A stretch of 55,101 nt of DNA from Candidatus Scalindua sp. SCAELEC01 (GTDB lineage: Bacteria; Planctomycetota; Brocadiia; Brocadiales; Scalinduaceae): NCBI GenBank assembly GCA_004282745.1, contig SHMT01000033.1:1-55101 (forward strand), read 5' to 3'. Shown here one piece after another: positions 1 through 7,549 of this stretch. The stretch's first letter is position 1, and every line of letters begins with the position of its first letter. A program made the position numbers and the translations under genes. The notes beneath the pieces are model-generated. The model made no database searches. It saw nothing but the letters and a program-made list of their open reading frames with translations, and had not been told where the DNA came from.

Positions 1-204
1 TGCTAAAAAGCTATGCTTCTTGCTTTGGGGATATGTTAGACTTGAAAAGTTAGAAAATTAGAATTTCAAGCAGTAAACCGTGTTGCTCGACGTATTTTTA
101 CACACGGATTTAATCAACAAAATCATATATACCGTTTCATCTCCGGCAACGGGCTTGTCCAACAAACGGTTCAGAGTGTGATTCGTTCCTCACACAATAT
201 AACC

Positions 205-822
205 TTATCTGTTAGATTGTGCTAGCTCAGTCAATGCTTCCTTAATTACGCGAGCAGAAGAATTTAAAAGAAGTGTGGCCAATAGTGTTGCAATAATTAT
301 GTCTGGCATCCCTGAGTTAAATATCCAAACACCGATAGCCGCTAGAAAAACAGATAGATTTGAAGCAATGTCATTTCGTGAACATTCGAAAACAGAGCTC
401 ATGTTTATGTCTTCGTGACGATGTCGCCAAAGCAAAAATAGACACAAACCGTTTGCTACTAGACCAGCAAGACTAAAGATACTCATCACTTCGTATGTAG
501 GCAGTACTGGACTGAAAAGCCTATGGATTATTTGAGCAACCACAAAGCTAGCTGCTACGAAGATTAAGCCACCTTTAAACAGAGCAACCCGAGCCTTTGT
601 TGTCGTGCCCTTTGATACAGCAAACAAGCTCAAGGCATAAGTCAGTGCATCACCTAGGTTGTCTAAACTGTCGGAAAGTAAGGCAGTTGACTTGCCATAA
701 AACGCTGCTACAGCTATGGCAAGAAACATAACGGCATTGATCCATAGCACTTTGATAAGAGTACCACGTTGCCTCTCGTGTAGAGCTTCGACAGCGCAGT
801 TACTTTCACAACAAGATCCCAC
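205..822 (-). CDS. Cation diffusion facilitator (CDF) family transporter, short form
   Basis: Inner-membrane cation/proton antiporter of the CDF family, probably exporting a divalent metal. The roughly 205-residue product has a Cys-rich N-terminus (CCESNC), about six hydrophobic helices, and acidic residues where CDF proteins bind metal (LSDSLDNLGDAL in the second helix, ECSRNDIASN in the fifth). It lacks the C-terminal cytoplasmic domain of full-length CzcD/YiiP, as is usual for this short subgroup. An upstream TTG at 843 keeps the frame open, but AGGAG lies six bases before an in-frame GTG at 822, so I place the start there. The metal cannot be told from sequence. No operon partner is visible. 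Confidence 0.8.
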   Translation of the reverse strand: MGSCCESNCAVEALHERQRGTLIKVLWINAVMFLAIAVAAFYGKSTALLSDSLDNLGDALTYALSLFAVSKGTTTKARVALFKGGLIFVAASFVVAQIIHRLFSPVLPTYEVMSIFSLAGLVANGLCLFLLWRHRHEDINMSSVFECSRNDIASNLSVFLAAIGVWIFNSGMPDIIIATLLATLLLNSSARVIKEALTELAQSNR

Positions 823-921
823 ATATTTCTCCTGATAACACAAAACTCAGCGGCGCGCGTAAGCACACCCGGTGGACGTCAGTAAGGGGCTGAACGTACT
901 TAATTGTTTCTTAGAGTGGAC

Positions 922-1098
922 TTAGAACTCAGTGCAAAGCTCGATGCTTTCACCTGAAGTGCCATTAGCCACGTGGCGGAAAAGGGTGCCCTCCGATCCG
1001 GGACCAGAACCCTTTGTCCACCACTCCAAATCGCCATCAACGTAACGGGAGCCACTGCCGGAAACGGCGATCTGCATAACGCTCTCATGGTCCAATTT
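922..1098 (-). pseudogene. MliC-like (C-type lysozyme inhibitor) C-terminal fragment
   Basis: A short minus-strand frame ending at TAA 922-924 encodes a segment with SGSGSRYVDG, LEWWTKG and a Cys close to the end. This resembles the C-terminal half of the MliC/lysozyme-inhibitor fold. Only about 50-58 residues are open. A stop lies just upstream and no signal peptide or lipobox precedes it, whereas family members are about 100 residues with an export signal. I read it as a decayed fragment; family assignment is from motif memory. Confidence 0.45.
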
Positions 1099-1222
1099 CA
1101 ATTACTTTTTTCTCTTTCAGTTTTTTCGCCGCTGATCCAAAAATAGCTACTTTAAAAACGCCCTATTCGGTCACTAAAATATGATAATGTTCGTTTATGA
1201 AGCGTGTTATTTCAGTTTTATC

Positions 1223-1388
1223 CAGTAATGTCCGGTTAGGTTTTTGCGTAGGCGGTTTTTGTCATACCCGAACGCTTTTATCGGGTATCCAGATACTCGT
1301 TTCATCCTAGATTCCCGCTAAAAATATGCGGGAATGACTGCATTTGGGCAATAAGTTACTCACGTAAAAACCTAACCGGACGCTACTG
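1223..1388. repeat. Family D palindromic element, complete copy
   Basis: The 28-base ends are inverted repeats matching at 24 positions (left end begins CAGTAATGTCCGGTTAGG; right end read in reverse begins CAGTAGCGTCCGGTTAGG). The interior contains a second palindromic part with CGGGTAT and GCGGGAATGAC motifs, typical of dispersed intergenic repeats. No coding capacity. A partial second copy lies at about 3050-3104. Probably a MITE-like or REP-like element. Confidence 0.75.
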
Positions 1389-1457
1389 AGTTTTATCCGT
1401 TTTTATTGACCTTTTGATCAAATAGCACTTTCATGATTGTATGGCAAAAGTTTCCAG

Positions 1458-1498
1458 TATTTACTCAAAAATTTACTTCACAAAAATTTGAGTAAATA
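1458..1498. repeat. Inverted repeat (12-bp arms)
   Basis: TATTTACTCAAA at 1458-1469 is perfectly complementary to TTTGAGTAAATA at 1487-1498, forming a hairpin with a 17-base loop. It overlaps the end of the decayed endonuclease fragment. It could be a remnant of a terminator or of a small element; no U-run follows on either strand. Confidence 0.4.
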
Positions 1499-1700
1499 CC
1501 GTATTGAACCTATGGTCTTTGTTAAAATTTAATCCAGCTTTTTCCAAAGCATTTGAAAGATCCCCAGGAAATTTCTTCAATATTGTTTGATAACTAACCC
1601 TGCCAAACTGTTTTAAATCAGATTTTGAAACAGTATTTTTATTAAGCTGTTCGCAACTCGTTTTAGTTCTATAATAATTCCTTGTACAGATAATCTGAAA
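1473..1700 (-). pseudogene. Homing-endonuclease-associated repeat (HNH-type) fragment
   Basis: A minus-strand open segment of about 75 codons ends at TAA 1473-1475 and has no start codon. It contains FGRVSYQTILKKF followed by LSNALEKAGL, the pattern of the homing-endonuclease-associated repeat (canonical form FGSWNKALEAAGL) that precedes HNH nuclease domains in mobile endonucleases. No HNH motif is present. I interpret it as debris of a mobile or restriction-type endonuclease. Confidence 0.5.
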
Positions 1701-1917
1701 GTATGTCTAAAGATTTTTTCATTTTGTGTCTGACGTTTGAGTTAACCGGCCGTTTTATACAAAGAGGAGCGAAGTGGAACGGCGTATAAAACAGTCGGGT
1801 TGGAAGACTTAGGCAATGCCGCTATGTAAATTCTTTATAGTATTTCATAACGATTAGACTGTTAATATTTATTCATCCTTATGTTAGCTTCTTAGCCACT
1901 TCTATCGCATTGATATG

Positions 1918-2148
1918 TCATGTTTGTGTAATTAATCTCGAATGTGCAATCTCTTTGGCATCAGTGGGTCTGACTTGGTTGGCGAGTAATGTAACTACCG
2001 CTAACATTGAACCATCGGTTGCCGTAAATTCAACCTCATAACCAGCCCCTTTTTTATGAATCAACACAACAGTTCCGATATCTCCAGCTAATAAACCGTG
2101 TTCTGGAACATCGGTAGTAAGAATAACATCATCTAATTGTTTAATCAT
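1918..2148 (-). CDS. DUF4926 domain protein
   Basis: Small 76-residue protein matching the DUF4926 pattern: LDDVILTTDVPEHGLLAGDIGTVV, then a small beta-rich part with YEVEF. Members often sit beside DUF6883 proteins, as here: the upstream DUF6883 gene overlaps it by four bases (ATGA at 2145-2148), so the two are translationally coupled. The arrangement resembles a toxin-antitoxin or immunity pair, but I know of no proven activity for either family. Start and coupling are clear. Confidence 0.75.
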   Translation of the reverse strand: MIKQLDDVILTTDVPEHGLLAGDIGTVVLIHKKGAGYEVEFTATDGSMLAVVTLLANQVRPTDAKEIAHSRLITQT

Positions 2149-2492
2149 TTTTTCTCCTTTTTTAATGGATGAGCGGTAACGAATCTAGGAGAATCTCCAT
2201 CATCATCTATAAACCACACCGCGCGTACATTCAATAAAGAACCATCGGGAGATTTCATGAATCCGTCGATAATGTATTTAGTGCCAAATATTGTACGTTT
2301 AATACCAGAAAGCTCATTTTCTTCAGCGTGGTGAATCAATGATTTTACTACTTCCTCCCATTTTTCTCTAACAAATCCGAATGACAGAAAAAATTTGGCT
2401 TTTGCCTTTCCGGCTCTGCTCGAACTTGAGAGCAGATAGTCCGTAATCTTTTCACCCGGAATTTCAGCATTTTGAACATTTGGTAATTTCAT
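2145..2492 (-). CDS. DUF6883 domain protein
   Basis: About 115 residues, beginning MKLPNVQNAEIP. It carries the DUF6883 features: YLLSSSSRAGKAKAKFFLSFGF, a Trp-containing helix (KWEEVVKSL), FGTKYIIDG, and a C-terminal PRFVTAHPL strand. An in-frame upstream ATG at 2594 gives an extra 34 residues unlike the family, so I take the internal ATG at 2492. It is the first gene of a coupled pair with DUF4926. A role in a toxin-antitoxin-like module is guessed only from recurrent pairing. Confidence 0.75.
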   Translation of the reverse strand: MKLPNVQNAEIPGEKITDYLLSSSSRAGKAKAKFFLSFGFVREKWEEVVKSLIHHAEENELSGIKRTIFGTKYIIDGFMKSPDGSLLNVRAVWFIDDDGDSPRFVTAHPLKKEKK

Positions 2493-2725
2493 TAGATTCT
2501 CATAGTTCTTCCGATATGAAATTATAAGGATGTGAAAAGAGGAGTTGCAAGTTAAAAATGTGCTAAATAATTTTTTAGAGAAATAGGGACTCAAGACTAT
2601 AGGGTTTTTTCAGATTATATCATACTTTAATGCCTCTATTATCCCCACATCTTTTTTCACCACTAATCAAGGCGATCCAACAATTCGATCCAGATGCTGG
2701 TTAGGTGAACAGTCCAATTCTCAAT

Positions 2726-2926
2726 CTATTCCTTGTGCACTGTGATGCCGCAGTATTCGTTCTCGTATATTCCCTCGTGAAACCTTCCACGTAACCATCG
2801 TTCCGTTCCATCACGTGCGGTGTTGTATATGGCGCCGATACCATGTTCTACCACCATTAATGTGAATCGTTACTCTGCATCTCGTACACGTAAGCACAGC
2901 CATGTATCAGTTAGATGCGTTTCCAT
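2726..2926 (-). pseudogene. Decayed ORF of unknown family
   Basis: The gap 2595-3040 has no intact gene. On the minus strand one frame reads from ATG 2926 to TAG 2726 with a single internal TAA after 18 codons. The second part (HGIGAIYNTARDGTERWLRG, then NEYCGITVHKE) looks like real protein, but I cannot name the family. The rest of the gap shows nothing recognisable. Confidence 0.25.
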
Positions 2927-3049
2927 TACTCCGCCACCACCTGTGCGGTGACGTTGCAAGAGAGGCACGGAGCGGTGGCCTCAATAATATCAAATTGCTA
3001 GTGTATTGGTGGTCGATCATAATGCGCTTGTTCGGTGTTTTTATTTCTT

Positions 3050-3104
3050 AAAGCCTTCGGTATGACAAAAGCTACCACCGCAAAAACTTAACCGGACGTT
3101 ACTG
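3050..3104 (-). repeat. Family D partial copy (one end)
   Basis: Read on the minus strand this begins CAGTAACGTCCGGTTAAG and continues with TTTTTGCG and GCTTTTGTCATACCGAA, matching the left half of the copy at 1223-1388. The other end is missing. It supplies the C-terminal codons of the broken membrane-protein gene. Confidence 0.6.
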
Positions 3105-3446
3105 AAACCAATTAAAAGAACGAGCAGCAGAAAGAAAAACATTTCACCCGCACTTACTTGTTTTTTCTCACCCCGACATTCCCGATACGTATCACTGTAC
3201 TTTTCTTTTATACAAGACAGGCGATTACGACGAACATCAATAGATGATTTAAGTTGCCACAAAACATGAATCGCCAATCCGAACACTACGCTTGCGACAA
3301 TGCATAATAAAAACCTGCCAAACAATTCCAATCTTAGCTCTGGGAATTTTGACACGTCCACTATCGCAGCAAATGCCAAGATTGTGTAATTTGCCAAAGT
3401 CCATTGCTGGCTTTTAAATTGCGCTAAATCCTGTGCCGTGACTTGA

Positions 3447-3627
3447 TATACTCATCACGAATTGATTTTTTGAATTTCTGGGCAAGAGTTTGCCTGAAAT
3501 TCTGATTTTTCGATTGAACAAAACCAGAGCCTTGGTGCTATCAAGGCGAGGATATTTTGATTGAGAAAGATCTAAAGGTCTGGTGAAATCGGGATCTGAA
3601 AACCAAAACCAATTTGCGATGAGTATA
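3447..3627. mobile_element. Family B element (MITE-like), 181 bp including flanking TA
   Basis: Its ends are inverted: TATACTCATCACGAATTG at the left, and TATACTCATCGCAAATTG when the right end is read in reverse. The interior has no ORF. It closely matches 23739-23920 in the opposite orientation. Excision of the element leaving one TA restores the reading frame around it, which defines TA as the target duplication. Such a structure suits a non-autonomous element moved by an IS630/Tc1-mariner-type transposase; no transposase is in this window. Confidence 0.75.
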
Positions 3628-3715
3628 AAGAGCAGTCAGTTCTTGATGCTCGCGATCACTCAAAGTCGGTTCATCGGTTATTCCGTTCCCTAAATTATTT
3701 TGGTCTAACATTTAA

Positions 3716-3746
3716 ATCACCCGCCGACGAAGGAGGTCGGGTGAAT
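3716..3746. terminator. Hairpin, possible terminator
   Basis: TCACCCG and CGGGTGA flank a short GC-rich centre, with A-rich and T-rich flanks on both sides. It sits just upstream of the broken membrane-protein gene and could terminate transcription on either strand. The rest of the gap to 4061 has no other recognisable feature. Confidence 0.4.
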
Positions 3747-4061
3747 TTTATGGTTAGGTAAAATTTTCATGCACAGTCTTAAAACCATCATTTAGGTCTC
3801 GAAAAGGGCCTTTTAAGCTCGAATATGGTTCTCTTTTTAGGCTGTTCCTTGAATCTCAGTATGTTGTCGTGGTCCGACCCCCGCTGCGCAATTCTGCTCT
3901 TGTTGCTAATAAAACATTCGGTGATCCTTTCATGTTTGGTACCCTGTCAGTTCAGACAGATTTACGAACACCAGCCTCTTTTCTCTTGATTTTAATGATT
4001 ACCTGAGTGTTATGAGAAATGAATTGTAATATAAAATAGACGTATAATAAGGAGGCATTGA

Positions 4062-4262
4062 ATGCTTACGATACATAAGAAGGTTGTAAAAAATGTTAAT
4101 GGAAATCCTAAGGAAGTAATTATCCCGTGGGAGGAATATAAAAAAATTGAAGAATCATTGGGGCTCGATCTTTCTCAAGAAGTAATTGAAGATCTTAAAC
4201 AGGCAAAAATTGACAGAGATAATTCTGATAAAGATGCTTACGTTGATCTAGAGTCAATTTAA
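4062..4262 (+). CDS. Small antitoxin-like protein of a RelBE-type pair
   Basis: A 66-residue acidic protein (MLTIHKKVVKNVNGNPKEVIIPWEEYKKIEE... in outline) that reads as the antitoxin partner of the following RelE-like gene. The N-terminal strand with the PWEEYKKI helix resembles Phd/YefM-type antitoxins. AAGGAGG lies seven bases before the ATG. Its stop abuts the next start with no gap. Function is inferred from size, charge and neighbour. Confidence 0.6.
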   Translation: MLTIHKKVVKNVNGNPKEVIIPWEEYKKIEESLGLDLSQEVIEDLKQAKIDRDNSDKDAYVDLESI

Positions 4263-4466
4263 ATGTTTAAAATTATTGTCCACAAACGAGCTCTCAAATA
4301 CCTGAATAAACTCACTTCATTCAGAAAAGCCAAAATTAAGGATTTATTGACAGAACTTATCAATAATCCTATTCAGCGTGAAGATGTAAAACCGATGCTC
4401 GGAGAATGGAAAGGATATTGCAGAATCAGAATAGGAAATGTAAGATTGATATTCTGGGCACTATAA
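4263..4466 (+). CDS. RelE/ParE-family toxin, C-terminally truncated
   Basis: A 67-residue basic protein with the RelE-like outline: VHKRALKYLNKL, then a helix, then KPMLGEWKGYCRIRIGNVRLIFW. Family members normally run about 85-90 residues and finish with another strand after the RLIFW strand. This one stops there, and ABC-transporter debris begins at the same point. Loss of the last strand would remove part of the usual active-site region, so the toxin is probably inactive. The start follows the antitoxin stop directly. Confidence 0.65.
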   Translation: MFKIIVHKRALKYLNKLTSFRKAKIKDLLTELINNPIQREDVKPMLGEWKGYCRIRIGNVRLIFWAL

Positions 4467-4467
4467 T

Positions 4468-4662
4468 AATAAATTTGCCATATTCGATTTGTCTGCATGT
4501 TTTGAAAAAGATAGTTTCAATATTATTTTAGGTGAAAGCGGAAGTGGAAAGACTACTATTTAAAAACTCATTAGCTGTTTATTGATACCCTCAAAAGGTG
4601 ACATTACTATAGACGGTATTAGTATTGCTTCAATGAGTATCTCATCATTTGCAAACCTATAA
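4468..4662 (+). pseudogene. ABC transporter ATPase fragment
   Basis: One frame contains a Walker A motif, GESGSGKTT, followed two residues later by a stop, then the typical downstream text PSKGDITIDG. No signature motif or Walker B follows. It is a roughly 64-codon remnant of an ABC ATPase, joined to the broken RelE gene; the junction suggests a deletion or recombination. Confidence 0.65.
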
Positions 4663-4968
4663 ATTCAAAGCAAACCATATTGCCTTACTAAGCTGTTTGA
4701 GTTTGTCTTGAGTAAGTGTTGTTATTGCCGAGTCTATTTTGTTTTTTGAAACTGTTTGTATATGGTCACAGTTAATTGCACAATCTTTATGCATACCGTC
4801 TTTGTGAGTCAATAATACTTCACTCGGAATGTCTCTTATTGTTGAAGTTATTGGGGCAATTGTAACTTCTCCCAGATACTCTAATATCGAATCTCTAGTT
4901 AATATTACAACTGGGCGCCTCTTGTCAGGACTTTTGAATTTGTACCATCTAATTTCGCCTCTTTTCAT
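4657..4968 (-). CDS. MazF-family toxin (PemK-like endoribonuclease)
   Basis: A 103-residue protein with the MazF/PemK outline: MKRGEIRWYKFKSPDKRRPVVILTRD at the N-terminus, then IAPITST and the CDHIQTVSK segment. In the family this fold cleaves mRNA at short sequences. It starts immediately after the stop of the ribbon-helix-helix antitoxin gene (TGA then ATG), so the two form a coupled operon. It appears full length. The final codons overlap the end of the ABC fragment on the other strand. Confidence 0.8.
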   Translation of the reverse strand: MKRGEIRWYKFKSPDKRRPVVILTRDSILEYLGEVTIAPITSTIRDIPSEVLLTHKDGMHKDCAINCDHIQTVSKNKIDSAITTLTQDKLKQLSKAIWFALNL

Positions 4969-5199
4969 TCAATCAATCCATTCCTGCTCAGGTTCCCAGA
5001 TACTAAATTCTGATTTGCTGACAGGCTTTTTCTCATATCCCTTTTTATGTTTATTCTCCATTTGCTCAATATTTGCTTGAGTAAGAGCATTTCGTAAGGC
5101 TTGACGAGTAAATGCAGAACGGGACATTTTAAGTTTCTTTACTATTTTATCAACGGCATCAACCAAATCATCATCTAAAGTCATTTGTATAGTTCTCAT
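4969..5199 (-). CDS. Ribbon-helix-helix antitoxin of the MazF-like toxin
   Basis: About 76 residues. The N-terminal RTIQMTLDDDLVDAVDKIVKKLKMSRSAFTR stretch is a ribbon-helix-helix DNA-binding domain, and the acidic C-terminus ending EPEQEWID would bind the toxin. Two in-frame ATGs are available at 5205 and 5199. AGGAG is only two bases from the first but eight from the second, so 5199 is preferred. It likely represses its own promoter upstream. Confidence 0.75.
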   Translation of the reverse strand: MRTIQMTLDDDLVDAVDKIVKKLKMSRSAFTRQALRNALTQANIEQMENKHKKGYEKKPVSKSEFSIWEPEQEWID

Positions 5200-5285
5200 A
5201 AGCATATCTCCTGATTATGTGGATATTTGTAGCTATCATATCCCACATCATGCTTAATGTCAACGCCTTTATTGTTTTTGAGATA

Positions 5286-5367
5286 ACGGGGGTGTTGAGC
5301 AGCACTCAACACTCCCGATAAGCTGGTCAAGAGCGGAACTCGCGGTCAGCTTATCATTATTGATAAA
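5286..5367. repeat. Pair of adjacent inverted repeats
   Basis: GGGTGTTGAG pairs with CTCAACACTCC across a few bases, and immediately after it GATAAGCTG pairs with CAGCTTATC across about 20 bases. GTTGAGC and ACTCAAC fit the core-site consensus of integron attC sites, but in the wrong order, so I do not call attC. It lies upstream of an integron-integrase-like remnant. The rest of 5206-5458 shows nothing else. Confidence 0.4.
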
Positions 5368-5458
5368 TAGAAATATTTCCGTTTATTTTTATATTAACAC
5401 ATGAATATGGAATATTTTAAGTTGAATTTTCCACGTTTTCGTGGTAGTAGACAATATC

Positions 5459-5536
5459 ATGGAAATCAAGGCGAAATTTAGACCGGACTCCCGTTTGAAA
5501 CTTATGGAGTGCGGTGAAGTCATAGAACCTGTATGA
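5459..5536 (+). pseudogene. Integron-integrase N-terminal remnant
   Basis: A 25-codon frame reads MEIKAKFRPDSRLKLME and then stops. The text matches the start of tyrosine recombinases of the integron-integrase type, which commonly begin with FRPDPKLKLMDQVREVLR. Everything after about residue 20 is lost. Confidence 0.4.
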
Positions 5537-5694
5537 TGGGTCTGAACGTATGCATTCCCAAGTTCAAGCAGTATGCCATTTTACGACTTCTGGAAAAACG
5601 GCTGAATATTTTTGTACAGGGTGAGGAGTTTCTGTTTGGAGTGCTCGATACGATAGTTTCATCCAGTTCTTTTTCATACCACTACGAAACTTGA
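5536..5694 (+). CDS. Hypothetical 52-residue ORF
   Basis: Starts at an ATG overlapping the stop of the integrase remnant (TGATG) and encodes 52 residues with no family I recognise. No ribosome binding site is evident. It may be a chance ORF in decayed DNA; the gap to guaA holds no other candidate. Confidence 0.15.
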   Translation: MGLNVCIPKFKQYAILRLLEKRLNIFVQGEEFLFGVLDTIVSSSSFSYHYET

Positions 5695-5739
5695 AAAACA
5701 AGCTTGATTATTTTGGTGATATATAGTAAACGTTAGCAT

Positions 5740-7290
5740 ATGCAGAATGAAACACACGAAAACATAGTCGTCATCGATTTTGGTTCTCAGTATTCTCATC
5801 TCATTGCCAGGAGGATACGGGAGCACAACGTTTATAGCAAAATAGTACCCTATAAGACGAGTATCGAAGAAATTAAGCAACTGAATCCTAAAGGCATAAT
5901 CCTGAGTGGGGGGCCAGCCAGTGTCTCAATAACGGACGCCCCTCGATGTGATGAAAAAATTCTTTTCATGGATATTCCAATCCTGGGAATATGTTACGGA
6001 TTGCAATTGGGGAGTCAAATTTTAGGTGCGAGCGTAAGACCGTCAAAGAACAGGGAATACGGAAGAAGCGAGTGCAGGATCACAGACCACTCCCTTCTGC
6101 TTGGCTCATTAGACATCACCATAGATGTCTGGATGAGCCATGGAGACCAGGTGGCGGAACTGCCGGATGATTTTGAATCGCTCGCATATACGGAAAATTG
6201 CCCATTTGCCGCGGTAAAGCATAAGAAAAGAGACTTCTACGGTGTTCAATTTCATCCAGAGGTGACACACACACCATCCGGTAAACAGATACTTCACAAT
6301 TTTCTCTTTCAGATATGTCAGTGTACGGGTGACTGGAAGATGAGCTCGTATATCGATAGTAAGGTGAATGAGATCAGAGAGCAGGTCAAAGATGAAAGGG
6401 TCATCTGTGGTTTGTCGGGTGGTGTTGATTCAGCGGTTGCGGCTGCCCTCATCTACAAGGCAATAGGCCCGAATCTCTCTTGTGTTTTGGTTGATAATGG
6501 ACTGTTGAGATCAAACGAATCAGATGATGTTGTCAATGCCTTCAAAGAGAGCTTCAAAGCAGACCTGCTCCTTGTTGATGCTGGTGATAGATTCCTGAGT
6601 CGATTGTCTGGTGTTGTTGACCCTGAACAGAAGCGGAAAATTATTGGCCATGAGTTTATCGCTGTTTTTAAGGAGGAGTCCAGGAAATTGGCTGACATTA
6701 AATTCCTGGCACAGGGGACCCTTTATCCTGATATTATTGAAAGTGTGGCCGCGCATGGAGGACCCACTGCTACCATAAAAAGCCATCACAATGTTGGTGC
6801 ATTACCGGCAGAATTGGGATTTGAGTTAGTTGAACCGCTGAAAGAACTCTTTAAGGACGAGGTAAGGCATATCGGTTTAGAGCTTGGGTTACCTGAAGAG
6901 ATCATATGGAGACACCCCTTCCCGGGACCTGGTCTTGCCATAAGGATAATAGGTGAAATTACTGAAGAGCGAATAGCAATTCTCCGGAATGCCGATGACA
7001 TTATGATAAGCGAAATAAAGAGTGAGGGGCTCTATCGAGAGATTGCACAGGCATTTGCCGTGCTCTTACCTGTCAGCAGTGTCGGCGTTATGGGAGACCA
7101 GCGGACCTATGAAAATGTTATCGCGTTGAGGTCTGTAAACACCCACGACTATATGACAGCAGACTGGACAAGACTACCCCATGAATTGCTGGCCAGGATC
7201 TCCAACCGCATTATCAACGAAGTCAGAGGCATCAACCGCGTTGTCTACGACATCAGCTCAAAACCGCCGAGTACGATTGAATGGGAATAA
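5740..7290 (+). CDS. guaA: GMP synthase (glutamine-hydrolysing)
   Basis: Converts XMP, ATP and glutamine to GMP in the cytoplasm, the last step of guanine nucleotide synthesis. At 516 residues it is full length. The class I amidotransferase domain covers about 1-195, with catalytic Cys85 in GICYGLQ and His172/Glu174 in FHPEV. The ATP pyrophosphatase domain has the P-loop SGGVDS at 226-231. The C-terminal dimerisation domain ends with the canonical [13 protein letters not shown]. No clear Shine-Dalgarno precedes the ATG, but no alternative start fits. It stands alone, with accessory DNA upstream and a family A element downstream. Confidence 0.97.
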   Translation: MQNETHENIVVIDFGSQYSHLIARRIREHNVYSKIVPYKTSIEEIKQLNPKGIILSGGPASVSITDAPRCDEKILFMDIPILGICYGLQLGSQILGASVRPSKNREYGRSECRITDHSLLLGSLDITIDVWMSHGDQVAELPDDFESLAYTENCPFAAVKHKKRDFYGVQFHPEVTHTPSGKQILHNFLFQICQCTGDWKMSSYIDSKVNEIREQVKDERVICGLSGGVDSAVAAALIYKAIGPNLSCVLVDNGLLRSNESDDVVNAFKESFKADLLLVDAGDRFLSRLSGVVDPEQKRKIIGHEFIAVFKEESRKLADIKFLAQGTLYPDIIESVAAHGGPTATIKSHHNVGALPAELGFELVEPLKELFKDEVRHIGLELGLPEEIIWRHPFPGPGLAIRIIGEITEERIAILRNADDIMISEIKSEGLYREIAQAFAVLLPVSSVGVMGDQRTYENVIALRSVNTHDYMTADWTRLPHELLARISNRIINEVRGINRVVYDISSKPPSTIEWE

Positions 7291-7298
7291 TCTATTTC

Positions 7299-7434
7299 GT
7301 GTTTGAACGAAAACTCCCAAGCTTGCATACACTTGGGAGGCAAGCCCTCTACTGCGTTGCGGTAACAATTCTATAAACCTCAAGTACATTGGTACGTTCC
7401 GGTTACGAAATTGTTACGCACCTTGTACCTGGGC
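7299..7434 (+). repeat. Family A element, right end missing
   Basis: Begins GTGTTTGAACGAAAACTCCC, has the central inverted region (TTCCGGTTACGAAATTGTTACG) and runs to CCTTGTACCTGGG. The usual right end (GTTTTCGTTCAGACACTA) is absent and is replaced by sequence starting CCCTAAGGAAGG, which resembles the tip of a family C element. The left part has an extra inverted insert, CCCAAGCTTGCATACACTTGGG. Confidence 0.65.
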
Positions 7435-7549
7435 CCTAAGGAAGGAGTTCAGGTACAACGGAAGGTATCGGGACGACAATAGCAGCTGTTTTTTTACTCT
7501 TTTTCCTCAAGCCTGCTACCTCAAACCCATATTCTTTGTCACTCCATAC

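Larger units (their letters stand above)
3041..3711 (-). pseudogene. Membrane protein gene split by family B element and truncated by family D end
   Basis: The frame starts at ATG 3711 (MLDQNNLGNGITDEPTLSD...) and is interrupted after 28 codons by the family B element at 3447-3627. Removing the element plus one TA joins ...QELTAL to YQVTAQDLAQF... in the same frame, which continues to TAA at 3041. The restored protein has a polar N-terminus, two hydrophobic segments (around FLLCIVASVVFGLAI and FFFLLLVLLIGF) and a basic middle. Its last 20 or so codons come from a partial family D repeat, so the natural C-terminus is also lost. Family unknown. The piece after the element could still be translated from TTG at 3397. 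Confidence 0.6.

Noticed and set aside
900-1088. 62-codon minus-strand frame at 900-1088
   Set aside because: A different frame of the same stretch gives the MliC-like text, which is much more protein-like.
5286-5367. attC site of an integron
   Set aside because: Core-like heptamers are present but in the wrong order, and no second pair of simple sites follows at the right spacing.
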